NCBI RefSeq assembly: GCF_012489685.1 | Contig: NC_080043.1 | Coordinates: 85,328,292-85,392,291, forward strand | Direction: 5' to 3' | Length of the DNA stretch: 64,000 bases | From: Lotus japonicus | Lineage: Eukaryota; Streptophyta; Magnoliopsida; Fabales; Fabaceae | In this document: positions 1 to 10,650 of the stretch, piece by piece | Layout: the number at the start of each line of letters is the position of its first letter | Position numbering within the stretch: position 1 is the stretch's first letter | The notes under the pieces: model-generated | The model's database searches: none | What the model saw: the letters and a program-made list of their open reading frames with translations, nothing else | Told to the model about the DNA's origin: nothing | Program-made: the position numbers and the translations under genes

Positions 1-648
1 TTAAGGGCTTGTTTGATGAATAGGATAAGCAGGCACTATAGGACATATTTTGTTCTTATCTATTGTTTGTTACACTAGCAGAATAAAATAACACAATCAT
101 GTGATTTAACCTATCATGTTCATCATGTGCAAAATTTATCATGAGAGAAGTTAGGATAGAACCATCCTGATAGGATAGGATAGGATTGTTGTTTTCAATT
201 CAATTTTAGTATTGTAACTCTAAATTTAATTATTTCAATAATTATATTTAGTATAATTTCTATTATCCCGAGCTAGATTAGTCACGTGATGCATCTTTTC
301 CCCGTAGAGAGTGGTGGTCAAATATACATATTAAAAATTTAATAAATATATAAAAATATAAGTTTTAGTAATATACATATTTTATTATTTATCAACTACT
401 AGTTGTTATTGGCTTATTGCTAAGTTAAATATTTTATATAATCATAAATTTAATTAAAAATAAACTAATTTATTACTGGTAAAAATATTGAATTTACTCA
501 TATAAAATAATTAAATTATCATTTGTCACTTGGTTATATTGAGTTAACATTATTTTTTATTTATATTATAATAAAATTGATATTCACTAACAATGAAATA
601 TACTACTCACTTATAAATATTTACTTATTAGTAGTAAATAATGATTAA
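1..648. other. AT-rich intergenic DNA
   Basis: No gene is visible. The first 200 bases (GGCTTGTTTGATGAATAGGA and a run of GATAGGATAGGATAGGAT) look like the end of a small transposable element, but its partner end is not in the window. The rest is AT-rich without long open frames. Confidence 0.4.
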
Positions 649-2140
649 TTAGTGTGATAACTCGTGCGCTGCACAAAATTTTATGTTGTAATTTTTAAAT
701 TATAAATATGTTAATTGCGTATAAGTCAACCGTGTAATAATATATAAGAGAAAATTGGAATAAATAAATGAAATTGTATGGTAAACATCAAACATTTTCA
801 AAAACTTTCTTAAACACTACATTTACTGTACTGGTTTGTAGTTTGCCCGCCTCATCAAGTATACAAAGTTTTAGACTCTTTGTTGAGCGTACTCTAGAAA
901 GAGCTACATACAACTGATCATGGGTGAATACAAGCCTCGGAAAGAAGAGCTCAGCCTAAGATAGTATTCCTACTACACTTTTGGTTATGGTCAAAGCAAA
1001 GCATATTGCAATTGAAAATTGTCTTCTTCTTAATTTAATTGAAATTTAGAATCAGAAGAAACCAAGTTCATTCTTGAAATGTGCACTATGTCATTAGTAT
1101 TTGTTCTCATGATAACAGTTGTATCAATAACACATTCACCAAGTTCATCCACAATTAACCTGGTTCTATTGCATAAACCTTCAGTTTGGTCTATGGTTTG
1201 TGGTTGTCGTTCAAAAATTGTGATAAACCACTCACCTCAGATTTTAGAATCCTCATCAGATCGCAAGGCAGAGTCGGAGCTCATATATTCATGTTCTAGT
1301 GCAGCTATCATGTCAAGCATGTAAGTGTTTATCATTTCAACAGTCTCAAATGTATGGGTCAATATTTTATGCATAATGTATATATATATATATATAATCA
1401 ATTCCATTAATGGGTCATGACTAATTGAGATGAGCAGATCTAGCGGGATGTGAGCATCATACTCTCTTGTTCCGGAATCATGATGATCGTCATTTCTAAT
1501 TTTAAGAATCTAATATGCAAACTCTTTTGTTTATTTTGCTTCACCAGTCGCCTTAGTTGCGATTAGCCGTATGTTCTTAAACAATTTCATAATTTTGCAA
1601 TGCGTCCATAATGATGAAAAGTTTACAGTAGCTTCCACAACTACATGTCTGTTTTCTCTAATTATTATAGGTAGTATTTGTCAAAAATAACCTCCAAATA
1701 TAACTACTTTTTTCCAAAAGATTTATGAACGTTATTTTCAATTTTTCAACATCATTACATCTTGAAGTGTAACGTCTAGAGCTTCGAAACAAAAAAAAAA
1801 ATTAACATTGGAGCCTTATCGCATATAATAAGGTTTGTTTCAAGCAGAAACTTTGCTCGTAGACTTCTCTGCTTTATATTACATGGTGAGTCGTCTATGT
1901 AACATCTAATGGAATGTAAAATCTAGAATGAGATGTTATGCCTTTAGGCAAGAGTAATGATATTATGTCACTGGAAGCAACATAAAACACAATTAGTCAT
2001 TTGAATTTAAGTGACACAGATAGAGTGTTCCAAACAAAAGTCTTTCCGGTTTCACCACAACCATATAAAAAGTAGAAGCCTTCTAAGTTTGACCACACAT
2101 ATGTGACAACCCTCTCATATACGTGCTTTTGCTCAGGTGT
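649..2140 (-). mobile_element. Decayed Helitron, 3' half
   Basis: Read on the minus strand, the element ends in CTAA followed by T, as Helitrons do (CTRR with T outside). Just inside that end is a short hairpin, GTGC-A-GCGCAC, at about 663-675. Further in (830-2140) lie remnants of a PIF1-type helicase. The 5' part, including the Rep domain and the TC terminus, is absent: recognisable sequence stops just before the helicase Walker A segment. The element belongs to a different and much older copy than the Helitron at 37-49 kb. Confidence 0.7.
840..2139 (-). pseudogene. Helitron PIF1-type helicase remnant
   Basis: On the minus strand, 2139 to about 2030 reads as the start of the helicase core: a PEQKHVYERVV segment, then FYFLYGCGETGKT (Walker A) and FVWNTL. 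About 1740-1580 matches, in broken frames, the stretch that reads GGDFRQILPVIPR in the better-preserved helicase at 39-40.7 kb. About 840-960 matches the C-terminal YVALSRV region. Stops and frameshifts are scattered throughout and no continuous frame survives. The enzyme would have been the DNA-unwinding half of a Rep-helicase transposase. It is certainly non-functional here. Confidence 0.75.
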
Positions 2141-2144
2141 AAGC

Positions 2145-3320
2145 ATACAAAGCAACTATTTATAAATTTATTAGAGTTGGCAAAGATGGGTAATCATTTA
2201 ATTAACTACCATTACTTTCGTAGTATTGTAGTCGAGAATGAGTTGGATTGGGTAGAGCGGGGTTCAAAAATCATTTCCTGACAAGTGCAATTCCTCTTAT
2301 GTGATTTACTTTCAAAGCTGCCCTTTCAAAGCTGTCTAATTTACTTTCAAAGCTTTCCTTGGTTATTTTAAGATCCATTATCAACCTCAATATTTATAAT
2401 ATTTCATTCCTTAGTTATTTAATATATCATCATTAATCTTATTATTTTATTTTTTAAGCCAATTTAGGGAATGAAAGGTGAAAAAGAGTGAATATTTCTA
2501 ACAAATCCTTCATTGAAATCCAACAATAAACTCATATCAAATTTGGACTAGAGATGATGATAAAATTTCTTGTAAAACAAACACTAGATTCATGCAATAA
2601 AATACCTATAAACAAAGTTTCATACAAAATTATACTGCAGACCCGAATTTTTTAATGTAAAACATCCAATCTAGATTGTAATAGTATATCCATACTCTTG
2701 AATGAATATATTATCACAATCTGGATTGGATTAAATGAATTACATCGGTAAAACCGACCCAATCATAACGCAGCATTTCATTTAAAAGTTTATGTATTCA
2801 TCACAAAAATCACTTGTTCTTCTCAAACTAGGAAGAGGATTTATTTCTATTTCAAATCCGCCTTAAACATAGGTAAATTATCAGGATAACAGATATTGCT
2901 ATGGGAATTACAGTCCATTTCCTAAACCTGCTGAAAAATAAAATTATTGACGGTTAATAATAATCAAACATTACATTACAACAAAAAAATTAAGCTCACT
3001 AATAACATTATAAAAAACTCAACTAATAATATCTGACTGACTCCTACGGTTTTTTGGTGCAGGACAGGAGCAAATAGCCTAGTGCTTTACTTTTCACGAT
3101 CTCACGTGACAGGAATCCGAACAAGAAATAAATAAAAATCTAGCCATGGGAAAAATTATTTCCAAAAATTTGAATCATGAAAAAACCTTCAAATCCGTAG
3201 TTGAAACAACAAAACAGTAGCAGACTCCGAATTCTGAATCAAGGTACATAGTTGAAAGTTGAAACAATGCACAAAAACATCACTGACGCAATCAACCTCA
3301 GTTTAATCTTTGATGTCATA
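2145..3320. other. Intergenic, no clear gene
   Basis: This stretch is AT-rich and has no long open frame. It may hold the 3' part of a weakly supported minus-strand transcript (see 2852-4540). Otherwise I see nothing specific. Confidence 0.3.
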
Positions 3321-4540
3321 TGAACTGTAGTAACACCAAGTAGGTTCTCCCTGATATCAGGGTCTTGGATAAACTACAGCCTAAGACAAGTTGGATTGTA
3401 GCATCATTGGTAGAGAACCAGCGCGCAAAAAAGTTTACAATCACAGCTCAAACTAGAACAGCAGAACGTTTCAACAACACACGAGACCAGAAAACGAAAC
3501 AAATCTAATGAATGACAAACCAGAAAGAAAAATACATCATAACTATAATCACCAGACAAGAAATTACAAAATATGATTGACAATTAAAAGTCTTAATTAA
3601 ATAAATCAATGACATAAACCACGTTAACAAATCTGATGAAAAATGGAACACTTAAAATCTCATTAAATTGAAGCATATAATATCAACCATGCTCAAACCA
3701 AAAACATTAGATAAGAACTAATTCATTTAAATTGAAATGGCTCAGAGTGTATTACAGCTCTATCAATCACGATTTGTCAGAAGCAGAACTGGCATAAGCT
3801 GAATAATTATCCTCACAGCCAATAACATGAGAATCTGAGTTAACCTAAAGTGTAAATCCAACAATAATTTATGATAAATTGAAAATAAAAACCTTAAACT
3901 TGGCTCATATTAAGAAATTCAACCATTTTTCCGTTATACTTCATGGACAGAATCTCAGAAGCGCGGATAAGATCTAATCATAGCCAACAATTAGGGTTTC
4001 GAAAAACTAAAATTAACAAAATTGAAGTGTGGCGGGCAATTTTAGAGGCACAAACATTGAAAGGTTAAACCCCCACGTGAAAACCAGCCGATTTGAATTT
4101 TCGCCTCTATGACTAGCTTTGATTTTCATGGGTAGTATTCGAAAACAAGCTAAAGGTGTAGTGAGGCGAAATCGATTCAACGCAAAAAAAAAAAAAAAAA
4201 ACAGAAGCAGAATTGCAGAATACAAATAGGGGGAATGGGATTTGGCCATTGCTTTGACACAGAATTAGCCAAAATGAAAATGGGGCTAGACTGCAACACG
4301 AACGGCGGCGATCTAGCACGTGCATCGGGGCTTTCACGTCATTGAGAATTGAGATCTCGGAGAAGCCCGGGGTGTGCAGCGTGCGGAGAAACTAATTCGC
4401 CGGAAACCTAAACCTAAATTGATAATTTTGGGGGAAACATTTGGATCGGGAGGATATGTGGCTAACCCTAGATGGAGGTGGAGATGCGAATGAAGAAGGT
4501 GCTCGTGTGAATTTATAGGCTGTAGCGGTGCACCAAAACC
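2852..4540 (-). other. Possible small spliced minus-strand gene
   Basis: Weak evidence only. On the minus strand a pyrimidine-rich acceptor ending CAGCAG precedes a short frame (about 2930-2852) that encodes RFRKWTVIPIAISVI, then more hydrophobic residues, then a stop: a tail-anchor-like helix. A second short frame with an acceptor lies at about 3843-3773 (HVIGCEDNYSAYASSASDKS, stop). GC content rises at 4250-4500, like a 5' UTR or first exon. I could not join these into one reading frame. The candidate snoRNA at 3322-3448 sits inside the span on the opposite strand. No product is assigned. Confidence 0.2.
3322..3448 (+). ncRNA. Candidate H/ACA-box snoRNA
   Basis: The segment has the hairpin-hinge-hairpin-tail plan of an H/ACA snoRNA. 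Hairpin 1 is closed by CTGTAGT (3325-3331) and ACTACAG (3373-3379), with an inner stem CCAAG/CTTGG and a tip CCCTG-ATAT-CAGGG. The hinge AGACAA (3384-3389) fits the H box ANANNA. Hairpin 2 is closed by GATTGTA (3394-3400) and TACAATC (3436-3442), followed directly by ACA (3443-3445), three bases from the proposed 3' end. The total of about 127 nt is typical of plant members. Against it, the upper stem of hairpin 2 is weak and its pocket is long on the 3' side. No target was assigned. Confidence 0.42.
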
Positions 4541-4639
4541 CTAGAAACAAAACACATATGCACGTTTTTTCTTTTCTTTATTTTTTTTTTAAATTAGGAA
4601 GATTCTAAAAAAAATTGAAAGAATAAATTAAAAAAAAAG

Positions 4640-6210
4640 GTTAATCGTCTACTTGGCCCCTGTCTTTGTCTTGCCGTCTGAAATTAGTCCCTCTCCGAAA
4701 AATTTGCAAATCTGGGTCCTCTCGTTTGCAATAAGTCTGGAGCAGGTCCTCGACGGAGCCCGGAGCTCCGGCGAGTGATGATTTGACTTGCTGACTGGGT
4801 TAAGTATGTTGACGTGGATTAAAAAAAAATAAAATAATAAAATTAAATAACAAGTCAGAAATTTAAATTTAATTACAAAAATAAAATCAATTAACAAAAC
4901 TAACCCTAGTTTAATTAATAAAAATTAAATTAAATTAGAAACCCAAATCCAAAAGAAAAACATGCTGCTGAAGTTAAACCCAAAAAAATCCAAATCCATA
5001 TCTCAGTTCATCATCTTCATCTTCTCCACCACATCATCTTCATCCCTCAACCTCTGTCTCTTCCTTTCTTCCTCCACACACCTTCTCTGCGGATCTCTCC
5101 TTCTCCCCTTTTTTCTTTCTGGCAAAATGTCTCTCTCTCACTCTCACTGAACAAGAATATGCAATGGAAGGAGAATTGCAGAAAGCATTTCTGCACCAAA
5201 CCCAGATGATGAAAACACCCCAAATGAACCAAAAACTGAAAGACAACAATGAAGGGAATAAAAAATGTGAAACCAAACCCAAGACCCAAAAAAAAAAACC
5301 TTCACTTTGATTCGCTGGTTTCTTCCAAATTAAATTGTGTTGTGAATAATGGGTTGTTTTCAGATTTTGGAAGAAACAATGGGGTTGTTGAATGTGGAAG
5401 AGGTTTAGAAAGAGGTTTCTTCTACTTTGAATCAGGACTTTCCACCAAACACCACTGTCTTTCTTCTTCTCCTCTATCTTCTTCTCCTCAAAGCAACTCT
5501 CTGTATTCCCCTGCTCCACCACACGTCACCGCCACCATTAACCTCAACCCCACCGCCACCATACCCACCCACTCCCCACCGCCACCCTTAACCCCAACCT
5601 CACCCCAATCGAAACCCAAACCACCCACTCCCCACCGTCACCCAAAGAAGAAGATGAAGGGTGATGGAGGTTGGAGATAGAAGGAAAAACAGTGAAAGAA
5701 GAGCATGTGTGGATGAGGCAATCTTGAGTTTTGAGAAAGAGAACGAAAAATTGGGGGTGGGAAAGGGAGGAAGAAATAGGGATGGAAGAAGAGCATGGTT
5801 CTGGGTTTCTGATTTTCTAGGATATGGGTTTACTGAGAGAAATCCCAAATTGATTTAGGTTTTTTTATTTTATTTGGGGGGAATTGATTTTTTAGTCAGA
5901 TCAGGTTAGATTTGTTAATAGAGATTAATATTTGGACATTGATTGGGAATAGTTAGCTATTAGGGTTAATTAGGAAATTTTAATTAATTAAAACTGATTT
6001 GTATTTATTTTTTATTTTTTTATTTTTTTTCCTTGACACGTCAGCCTCATTTATCCAGTCAACAAGCCAAATCATCACTCGCCGGAGCTCCGGGCTCCGG
6101 CGAGTACCTGCTCCAAACTTATTGCAAACAAGAGGACTCAGATTTACAAATTTTTCCGGGAGGGACTAATTTCAGACGGCGAGACAGAGACAAGGGCCAA
6201 GTATATAATT
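4640..6210. mobile_element. Long-TIR DNA transposon A (MULE-like, non-autonomous)
   Basis: The two ends are inverted repeats of about 170 bp: left 4640-4818, right about 6033-6210. Both contain TACTTGGCCC at the tip, then GCCGTCTGAAATTAGTCCCT and GCCCGGAGCTCCGGCGAGTG, the last with an internal palindrome around GGAGCTCC. About 1.2 kb of non-repeated DNA lies between. It has a CT-rich 5'-UTR-like stretch (5000-5150), a proline-codon-rich stretch (5490-5640) and no transposase. Long TIRs with a gene-like interior suggest a Mutator-like (Pack-MULE-type) element. The tips are AT-rich, so I could not fix a target duplication. Confidence 0.72.
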
Positions 6211-6224
6211 TTTTTTTCTTTACT

Positions 6225-7331
6225 GATATTAGGATCCCTCTAATATGCACAAGGATTTCCTTGTGTAACTTTGCACAACCAAAGGAGTTGTACTTTTTAC
6301 CCTTACTCGAAAATTTAATCTCATCTTTATCCTTTCCATCAACTTCATCATCTTCAACCCAAACAACCCAGATTCATCCCCACCCAAATCCAGATTGAAA
6401 AAAAAACCTAATTTCATCCCCACCCACAAACACCTAAACGCCGTTGCAGCCACCGTTTCCTCGCTGCGCCAAGTTCGCTGGAGAGGCTCCCATCCCACAA
6501 CCACCTTGCCTTTGTAGGATCCAAACCAGAAAAATCCACCATTATAAATCCCAGATCCAACAGCAGAAAGAAGATGGAGGCACCGAGACCACCATTTTGT
6601 TGTTGCTTCTACATTTTCTGGGTTGGTTCTCGTTTCTAGGGTTCCGGAATTTGGAATTTTCTGGATTTTTTTGTGGTTAGGGTGGGTTGGCTCAGTGTGG
6701 GTGGCGGTGGTGGCTTGGCGGTTGTTACTGGTGTGGGTTGTGGGTGGGTTCGGTGGGGTCAGGTGTTGCTGGGTTCTGGGGTTAGGTTTCTGGGTTGGGG
6801 TTGGGTTTCAGCGGGGGCTCTGGGTGGTGGTGGTGTTTGGTGGGGATGGGTGAGGTTGCTGGTGGTGGCGAAAAATTGGAACTTTGGCAGATTAAAAAGG
6901 CGTGGGAAATTTTTGGTGATGGGTGGTGGGGTTTGAGTTGCGGAGAAAGGGGAGTTTTCAGAATCTGGTGTGGGGTTTGTGGATGTGGGTATGGTGGGTT
7001 GATGATGATGATGATGATGAAGGAGAAGAAGAAGATGAATGGTGATGATGAAGATGAAATGTGTATGTTTGGTGGGGTTTGTGGTGATGATGATTTTGTG
7101 TATGTTTGGTGGGACGGTGCTTTGATGAAGATGGTGTGGTTCTTTTATGATGATAATGTTTTTCTTAATTTGGATTTGGGTGTGGGATGAATCTGGGTTG
7201 CTTTTGGTTGAAGATGATGGGAAGGATACAGATGGAATTAATTTTTGGAGCAGGGGTAAAAGAGACAATTTTATGGTTGTGCAAAGTTACACAAGCAAAA
7301 AACTTGTGTATATTAGGGGATCCCTAATATG
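6225..7331. mobile_element. Long-TIR DNA transposon B
   Basis: A second inverted-repeat element starts about 15 bp after element A. Left arm about 6225-6400, right arm about 7165-7331. Both carry the outer block around GGATCCC with CTAATAT, then CTTGTGTAACTTTGCACAAC, and further in CAACCCAGATTCATCCC. The interior (6400-7165) has no transposase and is strikingly G/T-rich on the plus strand, with several potential G-quadruplex runs. The open frames there are low-complexity (Trp/Gly/Val or His/Pro) and not believable as proteins. The target duplication is not resolved. Confidence 0.7.
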
Positions 7332-7619
7332 TATTATGTCATTTTTTTTACAGCACTACACTAAAATTATAAATATATTATATATGTCAATTTTTTAATA
7401 CTTTTCAACTTTTAACCTTATTTCTACTATAGTTTACAATCGCGGTAACTAACTTTTACTTAGTCATCTTCAAATTTTTTAGTATTTTAATTTTTTAGAT
7501 AAGTTTAAAGTGTCTTTTTACATTTACGTGAAAGTGAAAGTATAGGTAGAGTATGATCAATTTTTACTTTTGCTAATTAAGAGTCCTAAGTTTTCTTAGA
7601 TGTCACAACACTTCAATTT

Positions 7620-8174
7620 TGGTCATTCTCAAGTATCACTGCCCCATTTCTTTGAGAGGGTAGCGGCTCTCCAACCCAAAGAGGCAGACACATCTTCTGG
7701 CAGTCGATGAGTTTAGGAGCATCCATCTTCATGGCGAAGACCCATGACGGAGATAATAAAGCTTAAATTTTGATGCCTCCTGAATTAGCTTTTCGAACAT
7801 CGTCAAAATGGGAGTCATAGCTCAAAATCATGAAGGACAAGTTATGGCAGCAGCGACGCTTCATCTAGTGGCAACACCGTCCGCATTGGTGGTTGAGGCA
7901 TGGAATCGTCCCAGACTTTGATCTTCTTATTTATTTTATGTTATTAAGGATTGCAAGAACCTTTGTTTACATTTCAGTTCGTTTTCGTTTTCTTTTGTGC
8001 GTAGAGGCGGTAATCAGGTTGCTAATTATCTTGCCAAGAACGCTATGTTTTTTCCTAGTGTCGTTTGGATCGAGGTGACCCCCTTGGTTGTATCCTCTCT
8101 GCTTGCTTATGATGTAATGACCTCTGACCCTATTTAGTTCCCATAATAATATTTAGCAATTCTTTTTAAAAAAA
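7620..8174 (+). pseudogene. LINE 3' end with RNase H-like domain remnant
   Basis: Fragments of the RNase H-like domain found at the C-terminus of plant LINE ORF2 are readable in more than one frame: GVIAQNHEGQVMAAA near 7808-7852, and GGNQVANYLAKNA followed by MFFPSVVWIEVTP, ending in a stop near 8140. A short 3' UTR and an A-rich tail follow (8165-8174), as expected of a 5'-truncated LINE insertion. Frameshifts and stops show that it is dead. Confidence 0.65.
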
Positions 8175-8682
8175 GTAAAGATCATACCTGTGCAACTCTG
8201 CCTAATAATAGTATTATCTTCTGAACGTAAAATCAATTTTTTTACACAATAATAAGTAATAGATAAATCGTAAAGAGTTTTTTTTTAAAGCATAAATAGT
8301 TGTCTAACTGATCATTAGGAAACTTGAATCGAATCAAACTAGTATTGAGTGAGCAATAATATTTAATATAAATATAAATAAAAAATCTACTTATTTTAAA
8401 TATCATTAGTACACCGTTAAAAAAAATATTAACTCAAAGTTTTTTCTTAGGTGTTTCGAACATTTAAATAAAGCACAAATTATAAATTTTTTTTGTTTAC
8501 AAGATGAAAATGCAAATCATAAAGTTTGGAAAGTTTTTTATTTCTTGTTTGGCACGAAGGAGCTTGTAATTTTCAATAGCACCGTCATTGGGCTCTAGAC
8601 CCTTCTTTCCGCTCCGGAAAAACGAACAACCCTTCTCATCTCTCAACAACCTTCACTGCGGCGGAGGAGACAACGGAAGAAC
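8175..8682. other. Upstream region of the TIC20-like gene
   Basis: AT-rich to about 8560. It then turns GC-richer and pyrimidine-rich (8580-8682), which fits a promoter and 5' UTR. No other gene is seen. Confidence 0.4.
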
Positions 8683-10650
8683 ATGGCAGCTCAATTGTCA
8701 GCGGCGGCAACCTCCGCCCGCTCTTCTTTTCTCGGTTTTCCTTCCTCTCCTCCTTCCCTAAGGTAGCGTAACAATTCTCCTTCCTTCCTTGCTTTTTCAC
8801 ACCCCTTGTTGTTATCGACTGTTTGGATTATTTGTTTCGTGGGGACCAATGTTTGTAACCCTACTGTTTTGGATTTTCTTTGTAAAATGAGCGCTTGATC
8901 AATCATTCAATCCTCATCATTTTATTTTTTCATTTTTGATTTATGAATTTTGGATGTCTCGAGAATCTTGTTTTTATTCTCAGAAGTACTATGGGCAGGG
9001 TGATGATTGATAGAGTTAAATTTTATAATCATGGTTACCTTATAATCAATTAGTTAATGTGATTGTTATCTTGGCCACTGCTCATGCTTGTTGGTATCCC
9101 TATAGTCCTCGGGATAGAGCTTAGGCGTGGTGACATTATCAGATTATCTGATATGTTCATTTTTAATTTGAAATTATGTAGCATGATCTTTTGTCTCAGT
9201 TTGTTGGGGAGGAAGATTTGATGGGTCTTACTCTACTTTAGACTAAATTTTGAATTTCAGTGTTTACTCATTAGGTACTCCACAGATTATAATAGAATAG
9301 ACTTCGCAACACCGAGTAAATTGAAAATCAGCACATTAACTTATCAATTGGAGCATACAAGAAGGGACTTTGTAATGCTAAGGACTTTGTAAATTAGGGC
9401 ACATGTTAAGCTCTTTTTGTAGCTATTTAAAAGTGTTGTAGAGTCAGTTTTTGTTTAATGTATAGATGTTTGAGTCATGCCCCAGAGTAGATGAGTTTGT
9501 TGTTGTTATTACATGCTCTCTATTGCTTCTCCATTTGTTTTTAGAACTCACAATTTCCTTGTATTTGGTTTTTAATTAGGAACAAAGATTTGATTCCATT
9601 AAGGCGCTTTACCACCTTCCAGGGAAAAAATCCTGCTATCGTTGCTTGTGCAAGCAATTCTCCCAGTAAGCTAACATCTTTGCTCCCCAGCATTTTTTTA
9701 ATGATTTACCATGCGATTTTAAGTTTGGTAATTGCACTAATTTTATTTTAGTTAAACTTTAGATCTTTTCTAAATATTTGCCCCAAGAATAATGAAATGG
9801 GAGGACATTTGAGACTCATACGTTGATTTTAGCTTATCTGCTCATAACATTTTGCTTAATTCAGTGCTAAAACATCAATGCCTTTATACTCCATGTCATC
9901 TATTTGCAACACATTTTTTCAATTAACATGTGTTGTTTAGTTGGAGTGCTTAAATATTATCTCTAGCTTTTAACCCTCAAGTTATTTATTTCAGGGAGAT
10001 CAGCTACTAGACTCGCATCTGTTTCATCTCCACTTCTTACTGATAATCAAGCTCACCTCTCACTCAGAGTTCTTATGTCTAGGAGACGAAATTCTGATAT
10101 CCGCGGACAAGCTTACATATATCATTGGTCTGGCTTCCGTATCCCTGCAAATTCTGAGAAGCCAGAATGGTGGTGGAGGACTTTATCATGCATTCCCTAT
10201 CTAATAGCATTGCAGATGTCTGCAACTGGGTTTTATCTAGAACCTTTACTTGACAAATCTCGAATTTTTAGGAGTTTGCTTTTTTATATTCCAGGAGTCT
10301 ACAACCGATTACCACAATGGTTTCCCATGCTATACTGCTATCTGGCTATTGTAATAGTGGTAAAAAATAAGGACTTCCCCATTCTATTTAGGTTCCATGT
10401 AATGATGGGAATGCTATTGGAAATTGCTATGCAGATAGTATGGGTTACAAGCAATTTCATGCCACTTATACACTTCAAGGGAACGTTGGGGATGTATTAC
10501 TGGGCTGGCGTGGCGGTCGCATATATTGTCATGATGATGCACTGCATAAGGTGTGCTCTTCTGGGTACGTTTGTGAAGATCCCTCTTCTTAGTGAATCAG
10601 CTTTCCTTCATTCTCTGTTTAGTTTAGGAGGATTCCAACGGCCTTTTTAG
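8683..10650 (+). CDS. TIC20-IV: TIC20-like plastid inner-envelope import protein (TIC20-IV type)
   Basis: Three exons: 8683-8762, 9580-9665 and 9995-10650, with phases that join exactly (phase 2, then phase 1) to give 273 residues. Residues 1 to about 80 are rich in Ser, Ala, Thr and Arg (start MAAQLSAAATSARSSFLGFP), as in a chloroplast transit peptide. The mature part carries the TIC20 signature: KPEWWWRTLSCIPYL, then RLPQWFPMLYCYLA, FRFHVMMGMLLEIAMQ and IRCALLGTFVKIP, with about four membrane helices. TIC20 proteins form part of the protein-conducting channel of the inner chloroplast envelope. The sequence is diverged from TIC20-I as I recall it and fits the TIC20-IV branch better; that subtype is inference. 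The start was chosen because the upstream exon supplies a transit peptide. Confidence 0.87.

Noticed and set aside
3399..3425. tRNA A-box-like sequence TAGCATCATTGGTAGAG
   Set aside because: No anticodon arm and no B box follow; better explained as part of hairpin 2 of the snoRNA candidate.
5040..5680. Overlapping frames of 143-160 codons on both strands inside element A
   Set aside because: Low-complexity Ser/Leu/Phe and Pro/Thr composition, no domain, complementary frames over the same CT-rich DNA within a non-autonomous transposon.
6759..7268. Frames of 130-170 codons in element B
   Set aside because: Produced by G/T-rich and GAT-repeat sequence; Trp/Gly or His/Ile runs are not protein-like.
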